The notes under the pieces: model-generated
Seen by the model: the letters and a program-made list of their open reading frames with translations, nothing else
What the model was told of the DNA's origin: nothing
Databases searched by the model: none
Origin: Ursus arctos
Lineage: Eukaryota; Chordata; Mammalia; Carnivora; Ursidae
Direction: 5' to 3'
DNA length: 64,000 bases
NCBI RefSeq assembly: GCF_023065955.2
Contig: NW_026622786.1
Location: forward strand, 43,944,938-44,008,937
Shown here: piece by piece, positions 1 through 10,135 of the stretch
How positions within the stretch are numbered: position 1 is the stretch's first letter
Layout: each line of letters begins with the position of its first letter
Program-made: the position numbers and the translations under genes

Positions 1-238
1 ATGACAGAAATGAGATAAATATATCACTAATCATGAAATCATCTTCTGAAAGATTATCAGATTTGTTACTTGCAAGAGATATACATAAGACAAAACCATA
101 CAGAAGGAATAAAAATAAAGAGATGGAAAATACTTGTATGTAGTTAACAACAGAACCTACACCCATAAGGGGCAAAAATAATAGATATATTGGAAAGCTG
201 ACAAATCTATAATCTCACTAGGAAATTTTAACATACCA
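1..238. other. no gene; AT-rich, possibly degraded L1
   Basis: AT-rich stretch with no open frame of note. A phrase near 215-238 (gaaattttaacataccacc) resembles part of the L1 ORF2 endonuclease region, but the match is too short and decayed for a firm call. Confidence 0.3.
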
Positions 239-250
239 CCATTAGAAATT

Positions 251-430
251 TTTTTAAATGATTTTATTTATTTATTTGTCAGAGAGCACAAGCAGGGGGA
301 GCAGCAGGCAGAGGGAGAAGCAGGCTCCCTGCTGAGCAAGGAGCGTGATGTGGGACTCAGTCCCAGGAACCTGGGATCATGACCTGAGCTGAAGGCAGAT
401 GCTTAATGACTGAGCCACCCAGGTGTCCCC
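251..430 (-). mobile_element. Can-SINE (tRNA-derived), antisense
   Basis: Read on the minus strand this has the tRNA-like head of a carnivore SINE (ggtggctcagtcattaagc type), a GA/CT-rich body and an A-rich tail, seen here as the TTTATT run near 262-277. A target-site duplication flanks it: ccattagaaatt at 239-250 and ccattagtaatt at 429-440. The right-hand copy is also the left flank of the next SINE. Confidence 0.93.
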
Positions 431-440
431 ATTAGTAATT

Positions 441-645
441 TTTAAAAAAAATTTGTTTATTTTAGAGCACATGCAAGAGAGTGGGGGGAGAGGAAGCGAG
501 GGAGGGAAAGAGAATCTCCAGCAGACTTCCTGCTGAGTGTGGCACCCAATGCAGGGTTCCATCTCACGACCCTGAGATTGTGCCCTGACCTGAAACCAAG
601 AATCAGCCACTTAAGTCAGCTCTGAGCCACCCAGGTGCCCCTACA
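441..645 (-). mobile_element. Can-SINE, antisense, tandem to the previous one
   Basis: This second antisense carnivore SINE directly follows the first, separated only by the duplicated target. Its right flank repeats ccattagaaatt at 646-657, so three copies of the same 12-bp target bracket two SINEs. The two bodies differ in sequence, so this is two insertions rather than one duplicated segment. Confidence 0.92.
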
Positions 646-779
646 CCATTAGAAATTAGTAGCTAAATCAGAAAATCATGAATAAAATAGATTAACAACA
701 AAATTAGCATGTATGATCATATATACGTTAGTGTACAACAAATAGAGAAAATAAATTTTTGTATTAAAGTGCACATGGA

Positions 780-986
780 GGACACCTGAGTGGCTCAGTC
801 AGTTAAGTGACTGCTCTCAGCTCAGGTCATGATTCCAGGGTCCTGGAATTGAGCCCCACATCAGGCTCCCTGCTCAGCGGGGAGTCTGCTTCTCCCTTTC
901 CCTCTGCTCCTCCGCCCCTCATGCTTGCTCTCTTTCTCTCTCAGATAAATAAATAATAATAAATAAAATCCTTTTTAAAAAAAAAA
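780..986 (+). mobile_element. Can-SINE, sense
   Basis: Sense carnivore SINE: tRNA-like head from about 780 (acacctgagtggctcagtca), a second promoter-like part around 820-860, a CT-rich body and an AATAAATAAT/A-rich tail ending about 986. The target duplication is not clear. The 130 bases before it and about 280 bases after it show no gene. Confidence 0.92.
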
Positions 987-1467
987 TGAGAACAAAGCCT
1001 AGAGATATATTTGGAGTTAACCCTTTGCCTGATTGTGGAGGCTAAAGATAATCTGTCTATACCTTGTCTCTGAATGTCTAGAGGATGGCATTGAAGTATG
1101 ACCTCCTAATTGCTTTCATTGTGTATGGGTAGAAATCCTATCTAACGTGTCCTCCTCTGTCCCTGGAGCTGAATTTCTTACTTTTGCTTGAATCCCTAGT
1201 GTTTGACCATCCCCTCAGAGTTTGTTCCCTCAGAAAACTAGAGACCAGTTCTAATCCCCAACTAGATGGCTATAAACTGTTTTAAGTTAGGCTACTATAA
1301 CAAAATACCACAGATTGAGTGGCTTAAATAAGACATTTATTTTCTCATAGTTCTGGAGGCTAGGAAGTTTGAGATCAGGGTGTCAGCATGGTTGGATTTT
1401 GGTAACACCTCCTCCCTTGCAGACAACCACCTTCTTGTTATGTCCCAGCATCATCTTCTCTCCTCTT

Positions 1468-1921
1468 TTTTTTTTTTTTTTTTTAAGATTTATTTATTTA
1501 TTTATTTTTTTTGAGAAAGAGAGAAAGTGCATGTAGGGCAAGGGGCAGAGGGAGAGGGAGAAGGAGTGGGAGAGAATCTCATGCAGATGCCCTGAGTGTG
1601 GAGCCCAAGTCAGGGCTCTAACCCACAGCCCTGAGATCATGACCTGAACTGAAATCAAGAATCAGACGCTTGGGGCGCCTGGGTGGCACAGCGGTTAAGC
1701 GTCTGCCTTGGGCTCAGGGCGTGATCGCAGCGTTCTGGGATCGAGCCCCACATCAGGCTCCTCTGCTATGAGCCTGCTTCTTCCTCTCCCACTCCCCCTG
1801 TTTGTGTTCCCTCTCTTGCTGGCTGTCTCTATCTCTGTCAAATAAATAAATAAAATCTCAAAAAAAAAAAAAAAAAAGAATCAGATGCTTAACCAACTGA
1901 GCTACCCAGGTGCCCCCTTTT
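1468..1921 (-). mobile_element. Can-SINE, antisense, interrupted by a younger SINE
   Basis: The outer antisense SINE starts with a T-rich stretch (its A-tail) at 1,468 and resumes after the inner insert at about 1,876-1,921 with the reverse of a tRNA-like head. Flanking ctcctctt at 1,460-1,467 and 1,922-1,929 is the likely target duplication. It sits inside the older repeat spanning 1,275-2,035. Confidence 0.9.
1672..1875 (+). mobile_element. young Can-SINE nested inside an antisense SINE
   Basis: A well-preserved sense SINE (head ggggcgcctgggtggcacag, CT-rich body, AAATAAATAAAATC tail plus about 18 A). It is flanked by aagaatcagacgctt (1,657-1,671) and aagaatcagatgctt (1,876-1,890), a 15-bp duplication of the outer SINE with one mismatch. 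The body type (ctcctctgct, cttcctctcccactccccct) is typical of arctoid carnivores. Confidence 0.95.
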
Positions 1922-2035
1922 CTCCTCTTCTTATAAGGACACTAATCCCATTATGGGGGTCCCAGGACCTCATCTAAATCTAATTATCTCCCAAAGGCCC
2001 CACCTCCAAATACCATTGGTTGCCATCCCAGTGCA

Positions 2036-3087
2036 AAAATTTTTCTTTGCAAAAATGCCTCTAACTAAAGGTGGGTCTGGAAGCTAAAATTGAGTCTAGG
2101 TTCTGCTAGTTAAGATCTGCAACCTGGTGCAGGGAAGGAAGGGACACTTTTTTTTTTTTTTTTTTTTTGTAATTTGCTAAACATACTCTATGGGTTAACA
2201 GAAACTTGATTGCCCTGGCATCTTCTTATCCAATTACTCTTGTTTAATCTAGTGTCCTCTAAATATTCTTGAGAACACAAAGTAAATATTTTCTAAGATT
2301 TTCTTTTGCTTTTGGCACAAAAATTAGTTGTGTGAAATTTTATCCTCTTCTTTCTTAGTCATCAGAACATTGCTCTCATTTCTTGCTGTACATTTTTATA
2401 TAGGTTTGCTGTTGTTTTTTTTTTTTTCTCCTGATAGTTTAACCTTCAATAAAGAGATCTGTAGCTTCTACTCTTTACTGAGGTACAGCATAGACCCTTT
2501 TGCTCATCTATGAAGGTGGAAGGTGAGGTGATTTGTAGGGAGGTTAGGAAAGTTCCTGGTATATTTGAGATTCTATTCCTGTTCTCAAGACAGTGAAGAA
2601 ATTGCTCAAGCAGTTAAGGCTGAGTGTCAGCAAAAGGGTGTGTGTGTATGTTTTGGGGGTGTAGGAAATATAATGGGAGGATTTATAATGACATCGGGAT
2701 TCTGAAAGCAAGAGAGAGAAACTTTCATTATTCAGATTGACAAGATTTCCCAAATATTGGCTTCTAGGGATTCTATCTATCTCAGCCATCACCTCCTATG
2801 TTGGGGCAACGTGATGGTTTGACATAGGATCTCATTTTTGTCCTACATTGGATGAGGCTCTCCAGTTAAAAGTGAGAAACTCTAGGGGCTGCCCCAGGAG
2901 ACAGAGTAGCAGGTCTTGTAGCAAAGTTTGTTGGAGTGTATATGAAAAGCCAGATGGGAAACTAGATGTAGAGAGAATAGACCATAAGCAGGTAATCAAT
3001 ACAGTGCCCTAAGGTATAGGGAATCCAACTACCAAGCTTGTGGATTCAGAAAGGAGACTGGGTCAAGATTAAGGACTGGGACATCAA
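2036..3087. other. no gene seen; T(21) tract at 2,148
   Basis: No supported coding region or RNA gene. A 21-base T tract lies at 2,148-2,168. Open frames here are short and show no family resemblance. Confidence 0.6.
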
Positions 3088-3097
3088 TAGAAATGAA

Positions 3098-3305
3098 AAA
3101 TTTATTGATTTATTTATTTTAAAGATTTTATTTGAGAGCGAGTGAGAGACAGCATGTGCACACAAGCAGGGGGAACAGAGAGGGAGCGGGAGAAACAGGC
3201 TCCCCACTGAGCAGGGAGCCCGACTCGGGGCTCGATCCCAGGACCCTGGGATCATGACATGAGCCAAAGGCAGACACTTTAACCAACTGAGCCACTCAGG
3301 TGCCC
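3098..3305 (-). mobile_element. Can-SINE, antisense
   Basis: Antisense carnivore SINE with a TTTATTTATTT tail complement at the left and a reversed tRNA-like head at the right. It is flanked by tagaaatgaa at 3,088-3,097 and 3,306-3,315. Confidence 0.93.
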
Positions 3306-3315
3306 TAGAAATGAA

Positions 3316-3514
3316 CATTTTAAAAAGATTTTATTTATTTATTTGAGGGAGAGAGCGGGGGAGGGGCAGAGGGAGAGGAGAGAGAGAATCTTAAGCAGAC
3401 TCCCCGCTGAGCACAGAGCAGGATTCGGGGCTCCATCTCACAACCCTGAAATAATGATGTGAGCCGAAATCAAGAGTTGGATGCTCAACTGACTGAGCCA
3501 CCCAGGTGCCCCAG
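3316..3514 (-). mobile_element. Can-SINE, antisense, at the same target as the previous one
   Basis: A second antisense SINE directly following the first. Its flanks are the shared tagaaatgaa at 3,306-3,315 and a third copy at 3,515-3,524. Its body differs from that of its neighbour. Confidence 0.92.
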
Positions 3515-3633
3515 TAGAAATGAAATTTAAGGAAGCATCACCTGATTGACAGTATTTTACCTGCCAGTGTGCAAACACTCGAGAAAACAGGAACAAATTG
3601 GATAGGAAATTTAATTTAAAAGATTATGTTTAA

Positions 3634-3847
3634 GGGGCCCCTGGGTGGCACAGTTGGTTAAGGGTCTGACTCCTGGTTTCAGCTCAGGTCATGATCTCAG
3701 GGTCCTGGGATCGAGCCCCGTGTTGGGCTCTGCACTTAGCATGGGTTTGCTTGGGATTCTCTCTCTCTCTCTCTCCCTCTGCTGCGCCTGCTGGTGCTGT
3801 CTCTCTCTCTCTCTTTCTCTCTCTCAAACAAATAAATCTTTAAAGAA
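3634..3847 (+). mobile_element. Can-SINE, sense, with (CT)n body
   Basis: Sense SINE with head ggcccctgggtggcacagtt, an extended CT microsatellite in its body (about 3,760-3,825) and a short AAATAAATC tail. It is flanked by aaagattatgtttaa (3,619-3,633) and aaagattgtgtttaa (3,848-3,862), a 15-bp duplication with one mismatch. Confidence 0.94.
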
Positions 3848-3944
3848 AAAGATTGTGTTTAAGACCTTATACTTCTATATTGGTCTTTTCTTCATTGAAA
3901 GTTAGATGTCCTTTCATCTATAGAAGGGTAAATAGGAAAGTTTG

Positions 3945-6900
3945 GAAAAAAATCTATATCTGTCAATTATTTTAAATGTAAATGGATGAAATTCTCCAAT
4001 TCAGTGGCTGATGGATTAAAAAAATAAGACAAATTTCACCTTTAAGAACACACATAGACTGAAATTGAAAGAATGGAAAAAGATATTCCATGTTAATGGA
4101 AACCAAAAGAAAGCAGGGGTAGCTATACTTATATCAGACAAGAGACAAAAAAGGTCATTTTATATGGTATATGGGTCAATTCATCAGGAGGATATAAAAT
4201 TTGTAAATAATTAAGCACACAACATAGGAGCACTTAAAAATATAAAGCAAAACAGATCTGAATGGAGAAATAGCAGTATAACAATAGTAGGAGGATTCAG
4301 TATCCCACTTTCAACAATGGATAGATCATCCAGACAGCATATCAATGAAAACATAGGTCTTGAATTACATGTTAGATCAGGTGGACTTAACAGACTTTTA
4401 CAGAATATTCCATTCAACAGCAACAGAATATACATTCTTCTCAAGTGCACATGGAACATTCTCCAGGGTGGATTATATATTGGGTCACAAAAGAAGTCTC
4501 AATAAATTTAAGAAGATTGAAATCAAATCAAGCATTTTTTCCAAATTCAGTGGTATGAAGCTAGAAATCAGTTATAAGAAAAACCTGGAAAATTCATGAG
4601 TATGTAGAGATCAAACCACATGCTACTGAACAACCAATGGATCAAAGAATAAATCAAAAGAGAAATCCCCAGAAATATACTGAGACAGATGACAGTGCAA
4701 ACGGAACATACCAAAATTAGGGGATGTAGCAAAAGCAGTTGTTAAGAGAAGTTCATGGCAATAAATGCCTCATTAAGGCAAAAGAAAGAGTTCAAATAAA
4801 CAACCTAGCTTTATACCTCAAGGTGTAGAAAAGAAAAAACTAAGCCTAAATTGGTAGAAGGAAAGAAATAGCAAAGACAGAGTAGAAATAAATAGAGACA
4901 AAAAAGATAATAGAAAAGATCAATGAAATTAAGAGCTGTTCCTTTTTTTTTATTTTGTTTTTTTTAAAGATTTCATTTATTTGTCAGAGAGAGAGAGAGA
5001 ACACAAGCAGGAAGAGTGGCAGGCAGAGGGAGAAGCAGACTCCCTGCTGAGCAAGAAGCCCAATAGAGAACTCCATCCCAGGACCCTGGGATCGTGACCT
5101 GAGCTGAAGGCAGACATTTAACCGACTGAGCCACCCGGGACTCCCAAGAGCTGTTCTTTTTTTGAAAAGATAATAAAAATTGACAAACCTTTAACTAGAC
5201 TATATATATATAATATATATATTTGTGATTAGAAGTGTGTTTTGTGTGAAAGTAAACTGAACCAAGTTTTCCTGATACAATTATATATAGAAAATCTTAA
5301 AAATTCTACCAGAATTCAGTAAAGATTCAGGATACAAAATCAATACATGGAAATCAGTTGTGTTTTTATACACTAACAACGATCTATTGGAAAGAGAAAT
5401 TAAGAAAATAACCCCATTTACAAAGCATCAAAAAGACTAAAATATTAGGAATAAATTTAACCAAGGAAGCAAAAGGTTTATCCAATGAAAACTATGAGAC
5501 ATTGATGAAAGAAACTGAAGAAGACACAAATAAATGGAACAATAATTCTGTGATCCTGTACTGGAAAATTAATATTAAAATAGCATGATGTACAATGTAA
5601 AATAGCATGTCTGTACAATGCAAAGTGATTTGTAGATTCAACACAATCCCTATTAAAATTCCAGAGGAATTTTTCCACAAAAATAAACAATACTCAAATT
5701 TGTGTGGCACCATGAAAGACTGAATAGCCAAAGCAATCTTAAGAAAGAAGGTCAAAGCTGGAGGTATCATACTTCCTGATTTCAAATATATTACAAAAGC
5801 TATAATAAAACAATATGGCCTTGGCATAAAAACAGACACATCAATCAATGGAACAGAATGAAGAGCCTGGAAATAAGCCCATGCTTATATGGTCAATTAA
5901 TTTACAACAAAAGAAAATATACTATGGGGAAAAGATAGTCTCTTCAACAAATGTGTTTGGGAAACTGGATAGTCACATATAAAAGAATGAAACAGGAGCC
6001 CTGTCTTACACCATATACAAAAATAAACAGAAAATGGATTAATATTTGAACATAAGACCTGAAACCATAAAATTCCTAGAACAAAACATAGATGGAAGCT
6101 CCTTAACATTGGTCTTTGGATTTGACACCCAAAGCTAAGGCAACAAAAGCAAAAATAGTGTTACTACATCAAACTAAAAAAGCTGCTATGCAGTGAAGGA
6201 AAACAAAATGAAGAGGCAACCTATGGAATGGGAGAAAATATCTAGAAATCATAAAACTGATAAGGGGTTAATATCCAAAATATATAAAGAACTTCTACAA
6301 CTCAATAAAAAAAACATTTTGATTAAAAAATGGACAGAAGAACTGAAAAAATATTTTCCCAAAGAAGTCACACAAATGCCCGGCGGGTACATGAAAAAGT
6401 GCCAAACATCACTAATCATCAGGGAAATGCAGATCAAAACCACAATGACGTGTCACCTCAAACCTGTTAGAATGGCCTTCCTGCAAAGACAAAAGTTAAG
6501 TGTTGTGAAGAAAAGGGAAACCTTGTGCACTATTGGTAAGATTGTAAATTGGTGCAGCCACTATGGGAAACAGTATGGAGTTCTTTCAAAAAATTAAGAA
6601 TAAGACTACCATATGAACCAGTAATCCCACTTCTGGGTATATGTTCAATTTAATGAAAACAGGATCTCAAGCAGATGTCTGTACTCCCATGTTCATCACA
6701 GTGTTATTCACAATAGCCAAGATGTCGAAACAACTTAAGTACCGGTCAACAGGTGAATGGATATAAAAGATGTATTCATATATTTTTTTAGCCATGAAAA
6801 AGAAGGAAATCCTACCATTTGTAACAATAGAGAAGGAACTTGAAGGTATTATTCTAAATGAAGTCAGTCAGAGAAAGATACATATTGCATGATATCACTT

Positions 6901-7275
6901 ACATATGCGATCTAAAAAAAGGTGAACTCACAGAAACAGAGACTACACTGTTTCCAGGGCCTGGCGGTTGGAGGAAATGGGAGATGTTGGTTAAAGCGTA
7001 TAATTTCCAGGTATAACATGAATAAGATCTGAGGATCTAATGTATAACCTGGTGATTAGAGTTAGAATACTTTATTATACACTTGAAAGTTGCTAAGAGA
7101 GGAGATCTTAAATGTTCTCACCACAAAAAGAAATTTGTATTATTTGACATGATGGAGGTGTTAGCTAACACTATGGTAGTACTCATTTTGCAATATATGT
7201 TTACCAAATCAACATGTTGCATACCTTAAACTTACACAATAATGTATGCCAATTATAGCTGAGTAAAGATGGAGA
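3945..7275 (+). mobile_element. L1 LINE, 5'-truncated, RT core deleted, non-functional
   Basis: Plus-strand remnant of an old L1. About 3,945-5,190 matches the ORF2 endonuclease part. Translation from 4,360 gives the typical end of that domain (FFSSAHGTFSRVDYILGHK, then SLNKFKKIEI). The expected catalytic SDH is replaced by SKF at 4,540-4,548. After an AT-rich junction (about 5,195-5,290) the sequence jumps to the C-terminal part of ORF2, so the reverse transcriptase core is missing. The 3' untranslated part ends near 7,275 without an intact poly(A) tail. Frameshifts and stops are frequent; the longest remaining frame is 6,193-6,597 (134 codons). An antisense SINE interrupts it at 4,942-5,145. 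It is homologous to and parallel with the L1 at 27.3-32.06 kb. Confidence 0.9.
4942..5145 (-). mobile_element. Can-SINE inserted in L1, antisense
   Basis: Antisense carnivore SINE inside L1 ORF2. It is flanked by an 11-bp perfect duplication, aagagctgttc, at 4,931-4,941 and 5,146-5,156. Removing it restores continuity of the L1 phrase around 'aatgaaattaagagctgttctttgaaaag'-like sequence. Confidence 0.94.
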
Positions 7276-7339
7276 AAAAACCCAGAAAATATAGTCAGAG
7301 ACCAAGTATCTGAATTATTAACACTTTAAAAAATAATTT

Positions 7340-7545
7340 TATTTAGGGGCACCTGGTGGCTCAGTCGGTTAAGCTTCTGCCTTAGGCTCAGGTCGTGATC
7401 CCAGGGTCCTGGGATTGAGCCTCAAGTCAGGCTTCCTCCACGGCAAGGAACCTGCTTCTCCCTCTGCCTCTCCACCCCCTGGCTTGTGCTCTCTCTCTTG
7501 CTCACTTGTCTTTCTCAAATAAATAAATAAAATCTTAAAAAATTT
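7340..7545 (+). mobile_element. Can-SINE, sense
   Basis: Sense SINE: head ggggcacctggtggctcagt at about 7,346, CT-rich body, tail AAATAAATAAATAAAATC then A/T runs. The flanks are AT-rich, so the duplication is not defined exactly. Confidence 0.92.
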
Positions 7546-9740
7546 TTTTTGTTTAATAATTTATTACCTTGAGATGTACATTTTTGAAACATACTTAAAT
7601 ACACATATGGTTAAATGACAAATTTAAAACTTTTAACTTCAGCTTTAAAATATACTTGCCTTATTAATATGTAAGATATTATATATGCTACATTAATTCA
7701 TCAACTTAATACAATTTCAACAGTTCCCTTGATAAACAAATGGATAAAACACGTTCATCCTCTTTATATTCATATTTCTTTGTAATGAGTATATCACCCA
7801 TTTTAGCTACATCTTTAACCAAAGCAATTAACTTTGGAATTCTCACAGAAGAACTAGGAGATAGGTAACTGAGAATGATCTATCATAGACCAGCATTTCG
7901 CCCTGATAGGACTCCAGTGAAAGTTGCTTATATTCTATGAGTACCTTTCTACATCTCTTTTATATTTGTGAAGTATAAGTGCAAACATGACCATGTATAG
8001 TAGCAGGACCTAAAGTTATTTGCATATCTCTTTTAAACTATGAACTAATGATCGATATAGAATGTATACAAATAAGAGATAGACACATGTATGATAAAAC
8101 TACGTTTGCTTGTTTTTGTTTTCTGTATTTTATGAATTTAGATCTACTTAGGAATTGTCCAGGTAGTCTAAGATTATTTTAACTTAATTAAATTAATTTA
8201 TACACTAGTCTATGTTCTCAGGGATTTTGGAAATCTTGTTTGAGGTTGAACTTAAACACAGTCTAATTCTTCAGAGAACTACGATATTTAAAAATTTTTA
8301 TAGGTAGTATGAGCAAAGCTACTAGGACTGTATGATTTGTGGTTGTCTGAAGTTTATAAGGGTGAATCTTTCAAAAGATAGTTGAACCATAATTTTTATA
8401 TGTTTGTAACTTTATACATTTAATGGCAGTAAAAGATCAGTATAGGAAATCAAGAAAGTTATAATTAATTAGGCTTTCCATGAGAAAATAATATTATGCT
8501 AACATGTTTTACACTATATTAAAATCAGGGAGAAAGTATAACTATTTTTAAACCCCAATTATCAAGCCCATTAATTTGCTCAAGGATTCATCTTGATAGA
8601 AATATAACCAAAACTTATCCTTATATAATTTCCCCTGTATTTATATGACTATCTAAAGTTTAAAACATTTGTTTAAAAGTATTGTTTTTTTAAATAATTT
8701 TCTCCCCACTGTTTTCTAACCTGATAACCACTGGTATTTCTCTGGCCCTTTTCTTAAAACTTTGTAACCAAGACCATGAATTTAATTTACAGTTAAGCAA
8801 CTCCTTCTCCTCTTCCTTCTCTACTTTATACTGTTTTCTTCTCTGTCATTGTGTTAACAAAGTATCAACAAGCCTCTGAGGCTTTTATAAATTGTCAGCA
8901 CACTGAAAGCATTCATCTGCTTTCTAAAGGTTATTGAATGTCTTATTAGTCTTTATAAGTCGACGAGAACAGGAGTTCCTTTAAATTTAAGACTTTATAA
9001 TTACATTGTAAAATTTTCTTGAGAAATAGACAAAAATGTGCCATTTGTTTAGAAAATATTTCATATTTAGTAGACGAATCTTATAAACCCCTGAGCAAGG
9101 GAGGGAACTCTGGAAGAATGTAAGGTTGCTTTTCCTCATATTTTATGATGTGCTTTTTGGAGAGAACTTTCTGGACAGGGTCAACTTATAAGTTCTGTAG
9201 GATTTTGTAACACCTCATTATAGTTTACAGAAAGCTCTCCCTCACATCTTTACTTGGCTCATTCGTGTATATTTCCATGGGACTTTCTTATTTCTTTTCC
9301 AAGAGGAAGGAAACAAAACAAAATAAAACAAAAGCCATGAATGTTGAATCCTTGAGTTCTCAGATTGTCACAACGCCCCAGAGAAGCCAGAAGCAGTCAT
9401 TCTCATTCCAATGACATTCAAGCTTGTTCACAAAATTGAAATGCACACCAAGCAAAGCTATTTTAGAAGCCCAGCTCTATTTTACAAGCTGTACAAAACC
9501 AGTTTTAATTTTTCCGTGTTCTCTTACCTTTGAAGATCACTCTTTTTGTACTGAATATCCCTATAGTGTGCACAGGTGATAGATCTCTATCACCAACCAA
9601 TCTTGAGAAGGTTCCCGAAAGAGAAAGGGAGATAACGAGAGGGAATCAGTCCAGCTACAAAAAGAGCTGCCAATATAAGCAGAGTGTTATAAAAGACTCA
9701 TTTCCTTGTCTTACCCTTCTGTATCACACTTCTGTGTATG
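7546..9740. other. AT-rich stretch, no gene recognised
   Basis: About 2.2 kb of AT-rich sequence with no open frame above about 60 codons until 9,530, no splice-flanked coding-like block and no repeat family that I can name. The 84-codon frame at 9,530-9,784 runs into the MLT1 element and shows no protein resemblance. Confidence 0.55.
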
Positions 9741-9744
9741 TCTT

Positions 9745-10135
9745 ATGTATCTGTTCCACATTGACACTGGACTTGGCTGTGTGACTTGTTCCTGATAGAT
9801 ATCAGCAAATCCACACAAGCAGTGGTTTGATAAGCATTTGTGCGTTGAGTCTTACCCTTTCTGAACGCTACTGCCACAGTGTGAAGAAGCCAGCATGAAA
9901 CACGTGGAGAAAGGCCCAGCTGGCCTAGGAGTCCAGTCCCTGCTGAGACCCCAGACATGACTGAGAAGTTGTCTTAGACTATCCAGCCCCAGTGAAGTCA
10001 CAGATGATTGCAACTGCATGAGTGTGCCTTGGTGAGATCAGCAGAAGAACCTCAACAAAAATGTGGAGAAATAATAAATTGTTTCAATCCACTACGTTTT
10101 GTGTGGTTTGTTACACAGTAACAGATAATTTACAT
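9745..10135 (+). mobile_element. MLT1-type LTR (ERVL-MaLR), sense
   Basis: Sense MaLR LTR. It opens with the 'ctggacttggctgtgtgacttgttcc' type phrase. It ends with the characteristic AATAAATTGTTTCAATCCACTA, then the cgttttgtgtggtttgttac phrase and 'acagtaacagataa'. It is divergent and has no internal coding region beside it, so it is a solo LTR or fragment. Confidence 0.85.

Larger units (their letters stand above)
1275..2035. repeat. ancient mammalian interspersed repeat, split by SINEs
   Basis: The two flanks (about 1,275-1,459 and 1,930-2,035) together resemble a common mammalian repeat reading 'ctataacaaaataccacagattg ... ttataaggacactaatcccat ... cctcccaaaggccccacctcc'. They are separated by a nested pair of carnivore SINEs. 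I am confident this is an old dispersed repeat but not of its family name. Confidence 0.5.

Noticed and set aside
5492..5848. 118-codon minus-strand ORF
   Set aside because: It is the opposite strand of L1 ORF2; its F/I/Y-rich peptide is the complement of A-rich L1 coding DNA.
6193..6597. 134-codon ORF as a host gene
   Set aside because: It is L1 ORF2 C-terminal sequence in a decayed LINE.
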